The position numbers and the translations under genes were made by a program. From positions 1,505,180 to 1,569,179 of the forward strand of contig NZ_CP022999.1 of assembly GCF_002277895.1 (NCBI RefSeq): DNA of 64,000 nt, given 5' to 3'. The DNA is from Rhizobium sp. 11515TR. Its GTDB lineage: Bacteria; Pseudomonadota; Alphaproteobacteria; Rhizobiales; Rhizobiaceae. Shown piece after piece: positions 41,643 through 50,023 of this stretch; positions within the stretch are counted from its first letter, which is position 1, and each line of letters begins with the position of its first letter. The notes below the pieces were generated by a model. It was not told the DNA's origin, ran no database searches, and saw only the letters and a program-made list of their open reading frames with translations.

Positions 41643-44240
41643 TCATGAGCCGCGCTTGCGCTTCGCGTCGGGGTTCAACGGTTCTGCGGCTTTCCTGAAC
41701 TCGGCCCAGGGATCCGACCGAAGCGCGGCGAGCCGTGTCGGCACGTTGAGCACGATGAAATAGTCGGGGCCGATGGCGGGGCTCAGTTCCTCCCAGGACA
41801 AGGGCATGGAGACGGCGGCTCCCGGACGAGCGCGGGTCGAATAGGGCGCAACTGCAGTCGAGCCGCGTTGGTTCCGCAAATAGTCGACTAGGATCTTGCC
41901 CCGGCGTTTCGATTTGGTGATGGTCGAAACATAGCGGCCGGGGCTGTCAGCGGCCATCGCGTCGGCGATGTCCTTGGTAAAGGACTTGACGGTAGGCCAT
42001 TCGGCTTTGGCGACCAGCGGGCAGACGATGTGCAGCCCTTTGCCGCCGGATGTCTTGACAAAGGGAACGAGACCCGCTCGTTTCAGCCGTTCGCCGGTCT
42101 CTTCCGCGGCGGCGATGACCTCTGTCCATGCGACATTCGGACCAGGATCGAGATCCATGATGATCATGTCAGGCTTTTCCCAATTGCCGACCATCGATCC
42201 CCAGGGATGGATCTCGAGGACAGCGGCCTGTACGAGGCCGATCAGGCCGTTCAGGTCGTTGATGCTCACATAGGGCTCCTCGCCTTGCGGGTCCTTCGCC
42301 AATGCGATGTTCCGGTTCATGCCCTTCCAGGCGTGCTTCTGGAAGAAATGCTGGCCGCCGATCCCGTTCGGGCAGCGCACGAGCGCAAGCGGCCGGCCAA
42401 CGACAAAAGGCCCCATGTAGCGCCAGACCTCGGTGTAGTAATCTGCAAGTCCGGCTTTTGTAACACCCTCGTCCGGCCAATAAAGACGATCGCCGTGGGT
42501 CAGGGAGATACGGGTCCGCGACGGCCTTTCAGTCGAGGTCTTGGCAGCCGATTTCGGTGTCTCGCGAACGATGTCGAGTGGGTTCTTGTCTTCTCTCAAG
42601 CCACGGAAGGAAGCATGACGCAGATGGCCGTCGGCCGTCCAAGCGCGGAATTCGACTTCCGCGACCAGGTCGGGCCGTATGAAGCGGACACCGCGATGTT
42701 CTTCTGCCGTCAGCCTGGATGCGAAAGGACTTTCCTCTGCCTTCAGGCGGGCAAGCCTTTTGAAGAGCTGCTCGGCGACGGTGTGTGTGTACCCGGTTCC
42801 GACGCGGCCGACATGCTGCAGCTTGCCATGTTCGTAGACGCCGAGAACCAGCGAGCCGATCGCGTTTCTCGATGTCGTCGACGGCACCCAGCCGCCGATA
42901 ACGAATTCCTGTCGTGACGAACATTTCGATTTGACCCAGCTCTTGCCGCGGCCGGAGCGATAGGGATCGCTGGCGATCTTGGAGACGATCCCTTCCAGGC
43001 TCAACCGGCAGGCATGGTTCAACAGCAGATCGCCATTTTCGTCAAAATGGCTGCTGAAACGGAGGATCCCGGTTTCGGACGAAATGATCTTCTGCAGCAA
43101 GTCCTTGCGACTGACCAGGGGGCAGGCCGTTAGATCATAGCCATCGAGGTAGATGAGATCGAATGCGTAGAAGACGAAACGGTCGCTGCGCCCCTCGCTG
43201 AGATCGGCCTGCAGGGCGGAAAAATCCGAGGCGCCGGCGGCCGGCTCGACGACCAGTTCGCCATCGATGATGGCTGTGCCGACGGGGAGATCCTTGAAGG
43301 CGCTGACGATCTCCTTGCCGAATTTCCGGGTCCAGTCGAGGCCGCTGCGCGTCAGCAGCTTGACGCGGCCTGCCTCGATGCGGACCTCAAGCCGATAGCC
43401 GTCGAATTTGATCTCGTGAAGCCAGCGCTTGCCCGTGGGCGGCTTGGATACCAGCGTCGCCAGTGCGGGTTCGACAAATGCCGGCAGAGCAGCCTTCCTG
43501 ACGCCCTTCAAGGCGGATGGCTCAACGGGCTTCGCATCGGCTTCCCGCTCAGGCGCAACTCTGCTTGGCTTCTTTTTATTCCTGCCCTTGTCGTTGAAGC
43601 TTTCGTCCTTGGCTCGGGCTATCCTGCGATCAATCTTGCCGGTTTTTGACGACCAGCCCGGCTTTTCGCCGGCAACCTCATCGATAACCCGTCCCGTCTT
43701 TGCCGATTCCGGTCGTTCCTCGAGGATATCGGGCGCACCCTCCGGACGGGCCGCATCGTCCTCTCCTTTGATCAACAACCAGTTTTCCCGCTTCTCACGC
43801 GGCTTTCCGGCCATGCGGATGAGGTGCCACCGGCCGCCGAGTTTTTTTCCGTGAAGCTCGAATTCGAGATGTCCCTTTGCCAAGCCCTTGTGGGGGTCGC
43901 CAAGCGGCGTCCACGAACCCTTGTCCCAGACGATGACGGTGCCGCCGCCATATTCGCCCTTCGGGATCGTGCCTTCGAAGCCGCCATATTCCAAGGGATG
44001 ATCTTCGGTCTGTACCGCCAGCCGCTTCTCGCCGGCCACCAGACTTGGCCCCCTGGTCACCGCCCAGCTCTTCAGCACGCCATCCAATTCGAGGCGAAAA
44101 TCATAGTGGAGCCGGCGCGCGTCGTGCTTCTGGATGACGAAGCTGTTGCCGGCTGATGCGGCCTTGTTCCTGCTCGCGCGGCCCTTTGGTTCCGATGTTC
44201 TGGTGAAATCGCGTTTGCGGTTATAGAGCTCCAGCGCCAT
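41643..44240 (-). CDS. ligD: Multifunctional DNA ligase D (LigD)
   Basis: 865 residues, three domains: 3'-phosphoesterase first (about 35-190; HDARRLHYDFRLELDGVLKS, GTIPKGEYGGG), then ATP-dependent ligase (about 250-560; catalytic Lys in EIKFDGYRLE, motif IIIa YAFDLIYLDGYD, motif IV EGIVSK), then the AEP-type polymerase (about 580-850; RPLALVRCPNG, MIIMDLDPGP with the catalytic Asp pair, TSGGKGLHIVCPL). The PE-Lig-Pol order is that of Pseudomonas and rhizobial LigD, not mycobacterial. Starts 2 bases after the second ku stop; same operon. Confidence 0.96.
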   Translation of the reverse strand: MALELYNRKRDFTRTSEPKGRASRNKAASAGNSFVIQKHDARRLHYDFRLELDGVLKSWAVTRGPSLVAGEKRLAVQTEDHPLEYGGFEGTIPKGEYGGGTVIVWDKGSWTPLGDPHKGLAKGHLEFELHGKKLGGRWHLIRMAGKPREKRENWLLIKGEDDAARPEGAPDILEERPESAKTGRVIDEVAGEKPGWSSKTGKIDRRIARAKDESFNDKGRNKKKPSRVAPEREADAKPVEPSALKGVRKAALPAFVEPALATLVSKPPTGKRWLHEIKFDGYRLEVRIEAGRVKLLTRSGLDWTRKFGKEIVSAFKDLPVGTAIIDGELVVEPAAGASDFSALQADLSEGRSDRFVFYAFDLIYLDGYDLTACPLVSRKDLLQKIISSETGILRFSSHFDENGDLLLNHACRLSLEGIVSKIASDPYRSGRGKSWVKSKCSSRQEFVIGGWVPSTTSRNAIGSLVLGVYEHGKLQHVGRVGTGYTHTVAEQLFKRLARLKAEESPFASRLTAEEHRGVRFIRPDLVAEVEFRAWTADGHLRHASFRGLREDKNPLDIVRETPKSAAKTSTERPSRTRISLTHGDRLYWPDEGVTKAGLADYYTEVWRYMGPFVVGRPLALVRCPNGIGGQHFFQKHAWKGMNRNIALAKDPQGEEPYVSINDLNGLIGLVQAAVLEIHPWGSMVGNWEKPDMIIMDLDPGPNVAWTEVIAAAEETGERLKRAGLVPFVKTSGGKGLHIVCPLVAKAEWPTVKSFTKDIADAMAADSPGRYVSTITKSKRRGKILVDYLRNQRGSTAVAPYSTRARPGAAVSMPLSWEELSPAIGPDYFIVLNVPTRLAALRSDPWAEFRKAAEPLNPDAKRKRGS

Positions 44241-44242
44241 GA

Positions 44243-45130
44243 TCAGCTCGCCTTGCGTTGTGTCCGCGAGGAGGAGGCGGTACGGGATTTTGCCGCCTTG
44301 CCGGATGTCGCCTCAGATTTCTTGCCAGAGTGTTTGGCGCCTGCCTTGGCTTGGCCAGCCATGCCGGCGCTCTGGCGCAGAGCCTCCATAAGATCAGTAA
44401 CCTTGGCGACTTTCGCTGGCTTGCGTTGCGGGATCTTTTTGCCTTCAATCTTGGCTTTTACCAGTTCGGCGAGCGCGGCCTCGTAGCGGTCGTCGAATTC
44501 ACTTGCATCGAAACTGCCTTTCTTGGTGGCGATGATATGTCTGGCGAGATCGAGCATTTCGCCCTTGATCTTCATATCGGGCACATCCTCGAAAGCTTCC
44601 TGTGCCGAGCGAACCTCATAATCGAAATTCAATGTCGTGGCGATCAGCCCCGCGCCATGGGCGCGGATCATCAGTGTCCGAAGGCGGCGAAACAGAACGG
44701 TGCGGGCAATAGCGGCAACCTGCTTCTTGCGCATTCCTTCGCGGATTAGCGCGAACGCCTCTGCGCTCGCCGGAGCGGAAGGGGCTAGATAATAGGGCCG
44801 GTCGAAATAGACATCATCGATTTCATCGCATGCCAGAAAGGCTTCTACGTGCAAAACCTTATCGCTTTCCGGCACCGCCGCAGCGACTTCCTCGGGCTCA
44901 AGGATGATATAATCATCCTTGTTGACTTCGTAACCCTTAACCTGATCCTCGCGCGGCACCGGCTTTTCGCTCGCACTATCGATGAATTCGCGCCTGACCC
45001 GGTTGCCGGTCGCCCGGTTCAGCGTATGAAAGGAAATTCGTTCCGAGGTAGAAACTGCCGTATAGAGCGCGACCGGACAGCTGACCTCCCCGAATTTGAG
45101 ATATCCTTTCCATTGCGCGCGCGGGCTCAT
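44243..45130 (-). CDS. ku: Ku DNA end-binding protein (paralog 2)
   Basis: 295 residues: QWKGYLKFGEVSCPVALYTA, ISFHTLNRATGNRVRREFID, VKGYEVNKDDYIILEPEEV, and an extended Lys/Ser/Ala-rich C-terminal tail (AKHSGKKSEATSGKAAKSRT) expected to bind DNA. Longer by 27 residues than the other Ku. Transcribed from an EcfG-type promoter about 30 bases upstream and followed immediately by ligD. Two Ku in one locus is usual for Sinorhizobium/Rhizobium. Confidence 0.95.
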   Translation of the reverse strand: MSPRAQWKGYLKFGEVSCPVALYTAVSTSERISFHTLNRATGNRVRREFIDSASEKPVPREDQVKGYEVNKDDYIILEPEEVAAAVPESDKVLHVEAFLACDEIDDVYFDRPYYLAPSAPASAEAFALIREGMRKKQVAAIARTVLFRRLRTLMIRAHGAGLIATTLNFDYEVRSAQEAFEDVPDMKIKGEMLDLARHIIATKKGSFDASEFDDRYEAALAELVKAKIEGKKIPQRKPAKVAKVTDLMEALRQSAGMAGQAKAGAKHSGKKSEATSGKAAKSRTASSSRTQRKAS

Positions 45131-45159
45131 GGGGATGCTCCATTTTCACGATGATATTC

Positions 45160-45184
45160 AACGATGCCGAAACGGCATTGTTCC
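45160..45184 (-). promoter_or_regulatory. EcfG-type promoter of the ku-ligD operon
   Basis: Minus strand GGAAC (45184-45180), N16 then CGTT (GTT at 45162-45160). Predicted leader about 23 bases to ATG 45130. Confidence 0.76.
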
Positions 45185-45287
45185 GCGGTTTCGGATTTCG
45201 CTGCTGCCCTGACCGGCCTGCTTTCCCGATATCGGCCCGATATGGGATTGACGTCATGCGCAACGTTCCGAGCCTGGCGCCTCGGAC

Positions 45288-45374
45288 CTATTTTCCCAAT
45301 TGCTTGGCCATCTGGAGATGATGTTCGAGCGTAAGTGTCGTATTCGCGGCCCGTGCTTTGAAAGCAGCTCTGTC
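45288..45374 (-). pseudogene. Possible C-terminal scrap of a DUF4142 protein
   Basis: Minus-strand codons ending at TAG 45288 read AFKARAANTTLTLEHHLQMA then KQLGK, like the last helix of DUF4142 (ferritin-like, exported) proteins. A stop directly upstream leaves 28 codons. Weak by length alone. Confidence 0.33.
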
Positions 45375-45449
45375 TCAGCCAAGCTTCCTGTCAGAGCACG
45401 GGACCGGGCTTCCTGGCCTCGACGATCGTATCCTCCTTCGCCTTCCTCC

Positions 45450-45611
45450 TTAGCGTCTCATCACATTCATGATCAGCGAGACCACGAAGAAGATGAGGAA
45501 GATAAAGAACAGGACCTGTGCGATGGACGCAGATGCGCCTGCTATGCCACCGAAGCCGAGGGCACCTGCAATCAAAGCTACGACGAGGAATATCAGTGCA
45601 TAATAAAGCAT
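45450..45611 (-). CDS. Small membrane protein, DUF1328 family
   Basis: 53 residues from ATG 45611, the start that fits both GGAGAGCGAA and the EcfG-type promoter (leader about 22 bases). Two hydrophobic helices: YYALIFLVVALIAGALGFGG and IAQVLFFIFLIFFVVSLIMN. DUF1328/YtjA-type proteins are tiny inner-membrane stress proteins with no known biochemistry. Confidence 0.88.
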   Translation of the reverse strand: MLYYALIFLVVALIAGALGFGGIAGASASIAQVLFFIFLIFFVVSLIMNVMRR

Positions 45612-45639
45612 TTCGCTCTCCATTGGTTGCTGCAAGGAG

Positions 45640-45664
45640 AACGGAATTGTGAGTGGTTTGTTCC
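45640..45664 (-). promoter_or_regulatory. EcfG-type promoter of the DUF1328 gene
   Basis: Minus strand GGAAC (45664-45660), 17 bases, CGTT with GTT at 45642-45640. Confidence 0.74.
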
Positions 45665-45681
45665 TGTGGAGCTTGAAAGCG

Positions 45682-46209
45682 TCACACTGCAGCGGTCGCC
45701 TGCCTCGACCAAGCCTGCTCGCCGCCGTCGCCGGGCGGCGGCGGCTCGGCGGCGTCCAGATACATCTTTGCCGGTGCCGTCAGCACAAACCAAAGGCTGG
45801 CGCCAAGCAGGAATGAGCTTGCGGCCTCATCACCGGCGGAGACGCAGAAGGGGAAGATGATGGCGGTGAACAAAACGGTCAGGCGTGTCGCCCATTCCGT
45901 TTCACGCTTGCGGGTGGCTGTCGCCGCGAGCGCCCGATAGGACCGCATATCGTAAATCCGTCCCACCCGGCCCAGGGCCAACAACCGCAGTGACGGAAGC
46001 GAAAGCATCAAGAGCGTGCCGAGCCCGAAAACGTAGATCGGACCGTTTAAAAACAAGCCGCATGCCGACAGAAGGGCAAGTATGACGATGAGGTTCCACA
46101 GAGGGGAGAGCTTCTGCGGAGAATGGCCTGTCTGTCTGTGCCATAGGTGCATGACCGCCGATCCGCCGCGCAGCAGCGGTCGATCAATGTAATAATTGAG
46201 GAATTCCAT
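45682..46209 (-). CDS. Hypothetical inner-membrane protein
   Basis: 175 residues from ATG 46209; an ATG at 46290 would add a stretch without a ribosome site. Three to four hydrophobic segments (PLWNLIVILALLSACGLFL, IYVFGLGTLLMLSLPSL, LTVLFTAIIFPFCVSAG, SSFLLGASLWFVLTAPAK). A C-terminal PPPPGDGG tail faces presumably the cytoplasm. I do not recognise the family. It follows the HD gene region divergently and has no EcfG-type site of its own. Confidence 0.6.
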   Translation of the reverse strand: MEFLNYYIDRPLLRGGSAVMHLWHRQTGHSPQKLSPLWNLIVILALLSACGLFLNGPIYVFGLGTLLMLSLPSLRLLALGRVGRIYDMRSYRALAATATRKRETEWATRLTVLFTAIIFPFCVSAGDEAASSFLLGASLWFVLTAPAKMYLDAAEPPPPGDGGEQAWSRQATAAV

Positions 46210-46325
46210 GATGCGCCCTTCTAAACCTGGCGCAGACACATCAGAAAAATCCGGCGTCAGCATGGCAGAATCGCAAATCCGATAGGCCAATGAGCTTACT
46301 CGATGTTTTTCTGTTGCGAGACGGA

Positions 46326-46350
46326 GGAACTATCTACGGTCAAGGGGGTT
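46326..46350 (+). promoter_or_regulatory. EcfG-type promoter upstream of the HD-domain gene
   Basis: GGAAC (46326-46330), 17 bases, GTT (46348-46350). The HD start is about 125 bases past the predicted transcript start; a 35-codon frame (46390-46497) overlaps the HD start but lacks a ribosome site. Confidence 0.58.
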
Positions 46351-46483
46351 CTCTGGCTGATCCGTCTTTCAGACGAGGCGCCGCCGATTATGTCGTCAAT
46401 CGCGCGTCATCCGTACGGCTGCAAACATTCGATTTCTCGGCATATCTGCCAGCAATCGATCAACGACCCGGAAAGCCCTTACC

Positions 46484-46903
46484 GTGAAACATCTTGACCA
46501 AGCCATCCATATCGCGCTCGAGGCTCACGAAGGGCAGACGGACAAGACTGGACGGCCTTTCTTTGAACATTGCCAACGCGTCGCGCTGCTGGTTTCCGGT
46601 GATGAGGCCCGGACGGTCGCCTATCTTCATGATGTTGTCGAAAAGGGAAGAGGGTGGACGCTCGATCGCCTGAAAGAAGAGGGCTTCCCGGCAAGGATTC
46701 TATCTGCCGTCGATGCCTTGACGCGGCGGCCGGGCGAGCCGGACGAGCAATTCATCCATCGTGCGGCAGCGAATGCGTTGGCTTGGCCCGTCAAGCGGGC
46801 CGACCTTGAGGACAATCTTTGGCAAAGCGAGCAGATAAGCAAGGACGCTGCAAAATATCAGCGCGGCTTGGACATCCTGCTCGAAATGGTGGGCCGAAAG
46901 TAG
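46484..46903 (+). CDS. HD-domain phosphohydrolase (RelA/SpoT-type HD fold)
   Basis: 139 residues from GTG 46484. Motifs: AIHIALEAHEGQTDKTGRPF with H, FEHCQRVALLV, and the paired HD in VAYLHDVVEKGRGW; a later ADLEDNLW carries the last Asp. This is the HD_4/SpoT hydrolase signature without synthetase, TGS or ACT domains, i.e. a small alarmone hydrolase (SAH/Mesh1-like) candidate, though other nucleotide substrates are possible. Set in the EcfG island. Confidence 0.82.
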   Translation: MKHLDQAIHIALEAHEGQTDKTGRPFFEHCQRVALLVSGDEARTVAYLHDVVEKGRGWTLDRLKEEGFPARILSAVDALTRRPGEPDEQFIHRAAANALAWPVKRADLEDNLWQSEQISKDAAKYQRGLDILLEMVGRK

Positions 46904-46986
46904 GGGTCATCTTCGACAGTATCATGGTTTTCGGGTCCCGCGCCGGCTAAAGTAAGGGATTAAAATCCGCATGCTGAGCTCCTTCG

Positions 46987-47011
46987 GGAACCATAGTCCT
47001 TTTCCCATGTT
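46987..47011 (+). promoter_or_regulatory. EcfG-type promoter of the flavodoxin-fold gene
   Basis: GGAAC (46987-46991), 17 bases, GTT (47009-47011). Predicted leader about 23 bases. Confidence 0.74.
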
Positions 47012-47041
47012 GGGATCGTTGACTAAACGAGGAGCACGATC

Positions 47042-47656
47042 ATGGTTCTGAAAGCCTTAGCACTGAACGCAACCTTGAAGACCGGCTCCAGCGAAACATC
47101 CTCGACGGATCGAATGCTTTCTCTTGTGGGAGAGGCTCTTGCGAAGGAGAAGGTGGAGATGGCGACGATCCGTCTCACCGACCACAATATTCTGCCGGGT
47201 GTCAAATCGAACGAGGGTGCGGCCGATGCATGGCCCGGCATCCGCCGGATGATCCTTGCGGCCGACATTCTGATCTTCGGCACCCCGATTTGGATGGGAC
47301 AGCCGTCGAGCGTGGCAAAACGCGCATTGGAACGTATGGATGCCTTTCTGTCAGAAACGGACGAACAGCATAGGATGGTATCGTATGGTCGCGTCGCCGC
47401 CGTGGCAGTCGTCGGCAACGAAGACGGCGCTCATCATGTCTCCGCGGAAATCTATCAGGCCTTGAATGATGTCGGTTTCACGATCCCGGCCAACGCTGTC
47501 GTCTATTGGGTAGGGGAGGCAATGGGTAGCACCAATTTCATCGATCTGGAGGCAGTTCCAGACAAGGTCACCAGCACAGTGAACATGCTGGCACGCAATA
47601 CTGCCCATCTCGCACGACTGTTGAGCGAAAGCCAATATCCCGGCATCGGCAATTGA
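47042..47656 (+). CDS. Flavodoxin-fold NAD(P)H-dependent oxidoreductase (FMN reductase family)
   Basis: 204 residues from ATG 47042 (CGAGGAG upstream). FMN-binding loop LNATLKTGSSETSST, then DILIFGTPIWMGQPSSVAKRALERM and AVAVVGNEDGAHHVSAEIYQ match the NADPH-dependent FMN reductase/WrbA-like superfamily. Likely cytoplasmic quinone or flavin reductase protecting against redox cycling. Own EcfG-type promoter. Confidence 0.88.
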   Translation: MVLKALALNATLKTGSSETSSTDRMLSLVGEALAKEKVEMATIRLTDHNILPGVKSNEGAADAWPGIRRMILAADILIFGTPIWMGQPSSVAKRALERMDAFLSETDEQHRMVSYGRVAAVAVVGNEDGAHHVSAEIYQALNDVGFTIPANAVVYWVGEAMGSTNFIDLEAVPDKVTSTVNMLARNTAHLARLLSESQYPGIGN

Positions 47657-47690
47657 TCTGCCGACGCCAGCCAAAGAAGGATTGCGAGCC

Positions 47691-47978
47691 TCACGGATCG
47701 CGGCCAAAATCCTTGCGGAGTTCGGTTTTTGCCTTCTCCAACGTTGCGCGCCGGGATTTCGAAAGCTGATCGCCCGCGCGATTGATATAGAAGTTCAACA
47801 TCGACATGGCGGATCTAAACGGACTGGATTTGCGGCGGTCGCTGCTTTCGGCGGATTCTTTAAGTGAATCGGCAATTTTCTTGGCGCTGCGCTCGTTGAA
47901 TACGCCTTTCTTCAGGTCCATGGCATCACTGGTCTCATTGACGCGCCGTGACCATTTCTTCGATTTAACTTTGGGCAT
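47691..47978 (-). CDS. DUF3175 protein
   Basis: 95 residues from ATG 47978. The family pattern is near complete: KKWSRRVNETSDAMDLKKGV, SAKKIADSLKESAESSDRRK and PFRSAMSMLNFYINRAGDQL, ending in a basic helix. Small, Lys/Arg rich, probably nucleic-acid associated, role unknown; common near Ku/LigD and stress genes in rhizobia. EcfG-type promoter about 75 bases upstream. Confidence 0.85.
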   Translation of the reverse strand: MPKVKSKKWSRRVNETSDAMDLKKGVFNERSAKKIADSLKESAESSDRRKSSPFRSAMSMLNFYINRAGDQLSKSRRATLEKAKTELRKDFGRDP

Positions 47979-48052
47979 TGCTGCATTCCTCGTTGAAATT
48001 CGCGGTGCCGCCAGCAATCCCGAAAGGCTGAGCTTGCCGGCGCTGGAATCCG

Positions 48053-48077
48053 AACAAGCGAGCTGCCGTCATGTTCC
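48053..48077 (-). promoter_or_regulatory. EcfG-type promoter of the DUF3175 gene, also readable toward treS
   Basis: Minus strand GGAAC (48077-48073), 17 bases, GTT (48055-48053). On the plus strand the same bases give CGAAC-N17-GTT, one mismatch from consensus and pointing to treS. Confidence 0.65.
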
Positions 48078-48213
48078 CCGTCATGGGGGCGAACATCGGC
48101 ATCGGGCTGTAGATTTCCCCTAGGCAATCTTGAAGAGGCGACAGGCAGTATTAGTTTTGTGGCCAGAATCTGTCGCGCCTGACCGAAACAATGGTTGCCG
48201 AGGGAGCTGCCGA

Positions 48214-49875
48214 TTGAGCGAAACCGAACGCGAGCTTCGCTATGCATCCTGGCATAAGGATGCTGTCATCTACCAACTCCATGTGAAGTCGTTCTTCGAC
48301 GCCAATGGAGATGGATTTGGCGATTTCGCCGGATTGACGCGCAAACTGGATTACCTGGCATCGCTAGGTGTCAACACGATCTGGCTTTTGCCATTTTATC
48401 CATCTCCCCGCCGTGACGACGGCTATGACGTGCTCGATTATGAAAGCATCAGCCCGGAATTCGGCACGCTCGACGATTTCAGAAGGTTCGTGGAGGCGGC
48501 CCATGCCCGCAACATGCATGTCATTACGGAGTTGGTTCTCAACCATACCTCCGATCAGCATCCCTGGTTTCAGCGTGCCCGAGACGCGCCGGCCGGGTCT
48601 CCGGAACGGGATTTCTACGTCTGGTCGGAAACGGACGACAAGTTTGCGGAAACGCGCATCATTTTCGTCGACAGCGAGAGATCCAATTGGACCTGGGACC
48701 CGGTTGCGAACGCCTATTTCTGGCACCGCTTCTACTCCCATCAGCCGGATCTGAACTATCACAATCCTGCCGTCATCGAAGCGGTTTTGGATATTATGCG
48801 CTTCTGGCTCGATCTCGGCGTGGACGGCTTTCGCCTCGATGCCGTTCCGTATCTCGTGGAGCGAGAAAACACCAATAACGAGAATCTTCCTGAAACACAC
48901 AGGCTGCTGAAGCACATCAGAAAGACGCTTGAGGCGAGCCACCCCGGCGTCATACTCCTTGCAGAAGCAAACCAATGGCCAGATCAGGCGCGGGATTATT
49001 TCGGAACAGGGGACGAATGCCACATGGCCTTCCACTTCCCGCTGATGCCGCGAATATTCACCGCGGTTGCAATGGGAAATTCCCAACCGATCATCACCAT
49101 GGTGCAGCAGACCGATGGCATCCCTGAGGAATGCCAGTGGGCCATTTTCCTCAGAAACCATGATGAGCTGACCTTGGAAATGGTCACCGAGGCCGAGCGC
49201 AATTTTCTTTGGGACACCTATGCTTCCGACGAACGCGCCCGATTGAATCTCGGCATCCGGCGCCGCTTGTCACCGCTCATGGATCAGGACCGGCGTCGCG
49301 TCGAGCTTCTCCACATGTTGTTGTTCTCCTTGCCCGGGAGCCCGGTGCTTTACTATGGCGATGAGATCGGCATGGGCGACAATGTCGATTTGGGAGATAG
49401 AGATGGTGTTCGCACACCGATGCAATGGTCCAGCGGCAAAAATGCCGGATTTTCGGGCGGCGATCCGAAGACCCTCGCACTGCCGCTCATCGATAATCCC
49501 CGTTTCGGCTTCCAGGTGATCAATGTTGCCGCACAGGAGAAGGACCCGCATTCGCTTCTGAACTGGGTCCGTCGCATCCTGGCAATCCGATCGGCGCATC
49601 AAGCCTTCGCAAGGGGCGCGATTTGCTTTGTGAGTACGGAAAACCCGGCCGTCATCGCATATGTTAGAGAATATGACGGTGAATGTGTTCTCTGCGTCGC
49701 GAACCTGTCAAATATCGCTCAGGCTGCCATGCTCGACTTACATCCATATTCAGGCAGTCGTCCCAAGGAGCTGTTTGGGAAGACGGCATTTCCGGCTGTG
49801 GGCAAGCATCGTTATCCGATTATGTTTCAGCCCTACGGTTACTTCTGGTTTCAGCTGAAGCCCCGATCGAGGTGA
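48214..49875 (+). CDS. treS: Trehalose synthase / alpha-amylase family (GH13) protein, TreS-like
   Basis: 553 residues. TTG 48214 is chosen (GAGGGAG 9 bases before); another TTG 28 codons earlier is poorer. GH13 parts: AVIYQLHVKSFFDANGDGFG, LPFYPSPRRDDGYDV, region II DGFRLDAVPYL (nucleophile Asp), region III LLAEANQWP (acid Glu), region IV FLRNHDELT (Asp). TreS interconverts maltose and trehalose; no fused maltokinase domain. The order and the block YPSPRRDDGYDV favour TreS over oligoglucosidases. Trehalose would fit osmotic/desiccation stress in the surrounding island. Confidence 0.88.
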   Translation: MSETERELRYASWHKDAVIYQLHVKSFFDANGDGFGDFAGLTRKLDYLASLGVNTIWLLPFYPSPRRDDGYDVLDYESISPEFGTLDDFRRFVEAAHARNMHVITELVLNHTSDQHPWFQRARDAPAGSPERDFYVWSETDDKFAETRIIFVDSERSNWTWDPVANAYFWHRFYSHQPDLNYHNPAVIEAVLDIMRFWLDLGVDGFRLDAVPYLVERENTNNENLPETHRLLKHIRKTLEASHPGVILLAEANQWPDQARDYFGTGDECHMAFHFPLMPRIFTAVAMGNSQPIITMVQQTDGIPEECQWAIFLRNHDELTLEMVTEAERNFLWDTYASDERARLNLGIRRRLSPLMDQDRRRVELLHMLLFSLPGSPVLYYGDEIGMGDNVDLGDRDGVRTPMQWSSGKNAGFSGGDPKTLALPLIDNPRFGFQVINVAAQEKDPHSLLNWVRRILAIRSAHQAFARGAICFVSTENPAVIAYVREYDGECVLCVANLSNIAQAAMLDLHPYSGSRPKELFGKTAFPAVGKHRYPIMFQPYGYFWFQLKPRSR

Positions 49876-50023
49876 GGCTTCCAGCCATCAAAGCACGGTC
49901 GGCTCCCCCTTGTTCCCCCATTTGAGAATGCTAGCTCTGGTCGCATGACGATCTTCGATTCATTCGGCGGCGACCGACCCAAAGGCTTACCCCAAGATGT
50001 TGCGACCAATGGCCGGGAACGGA

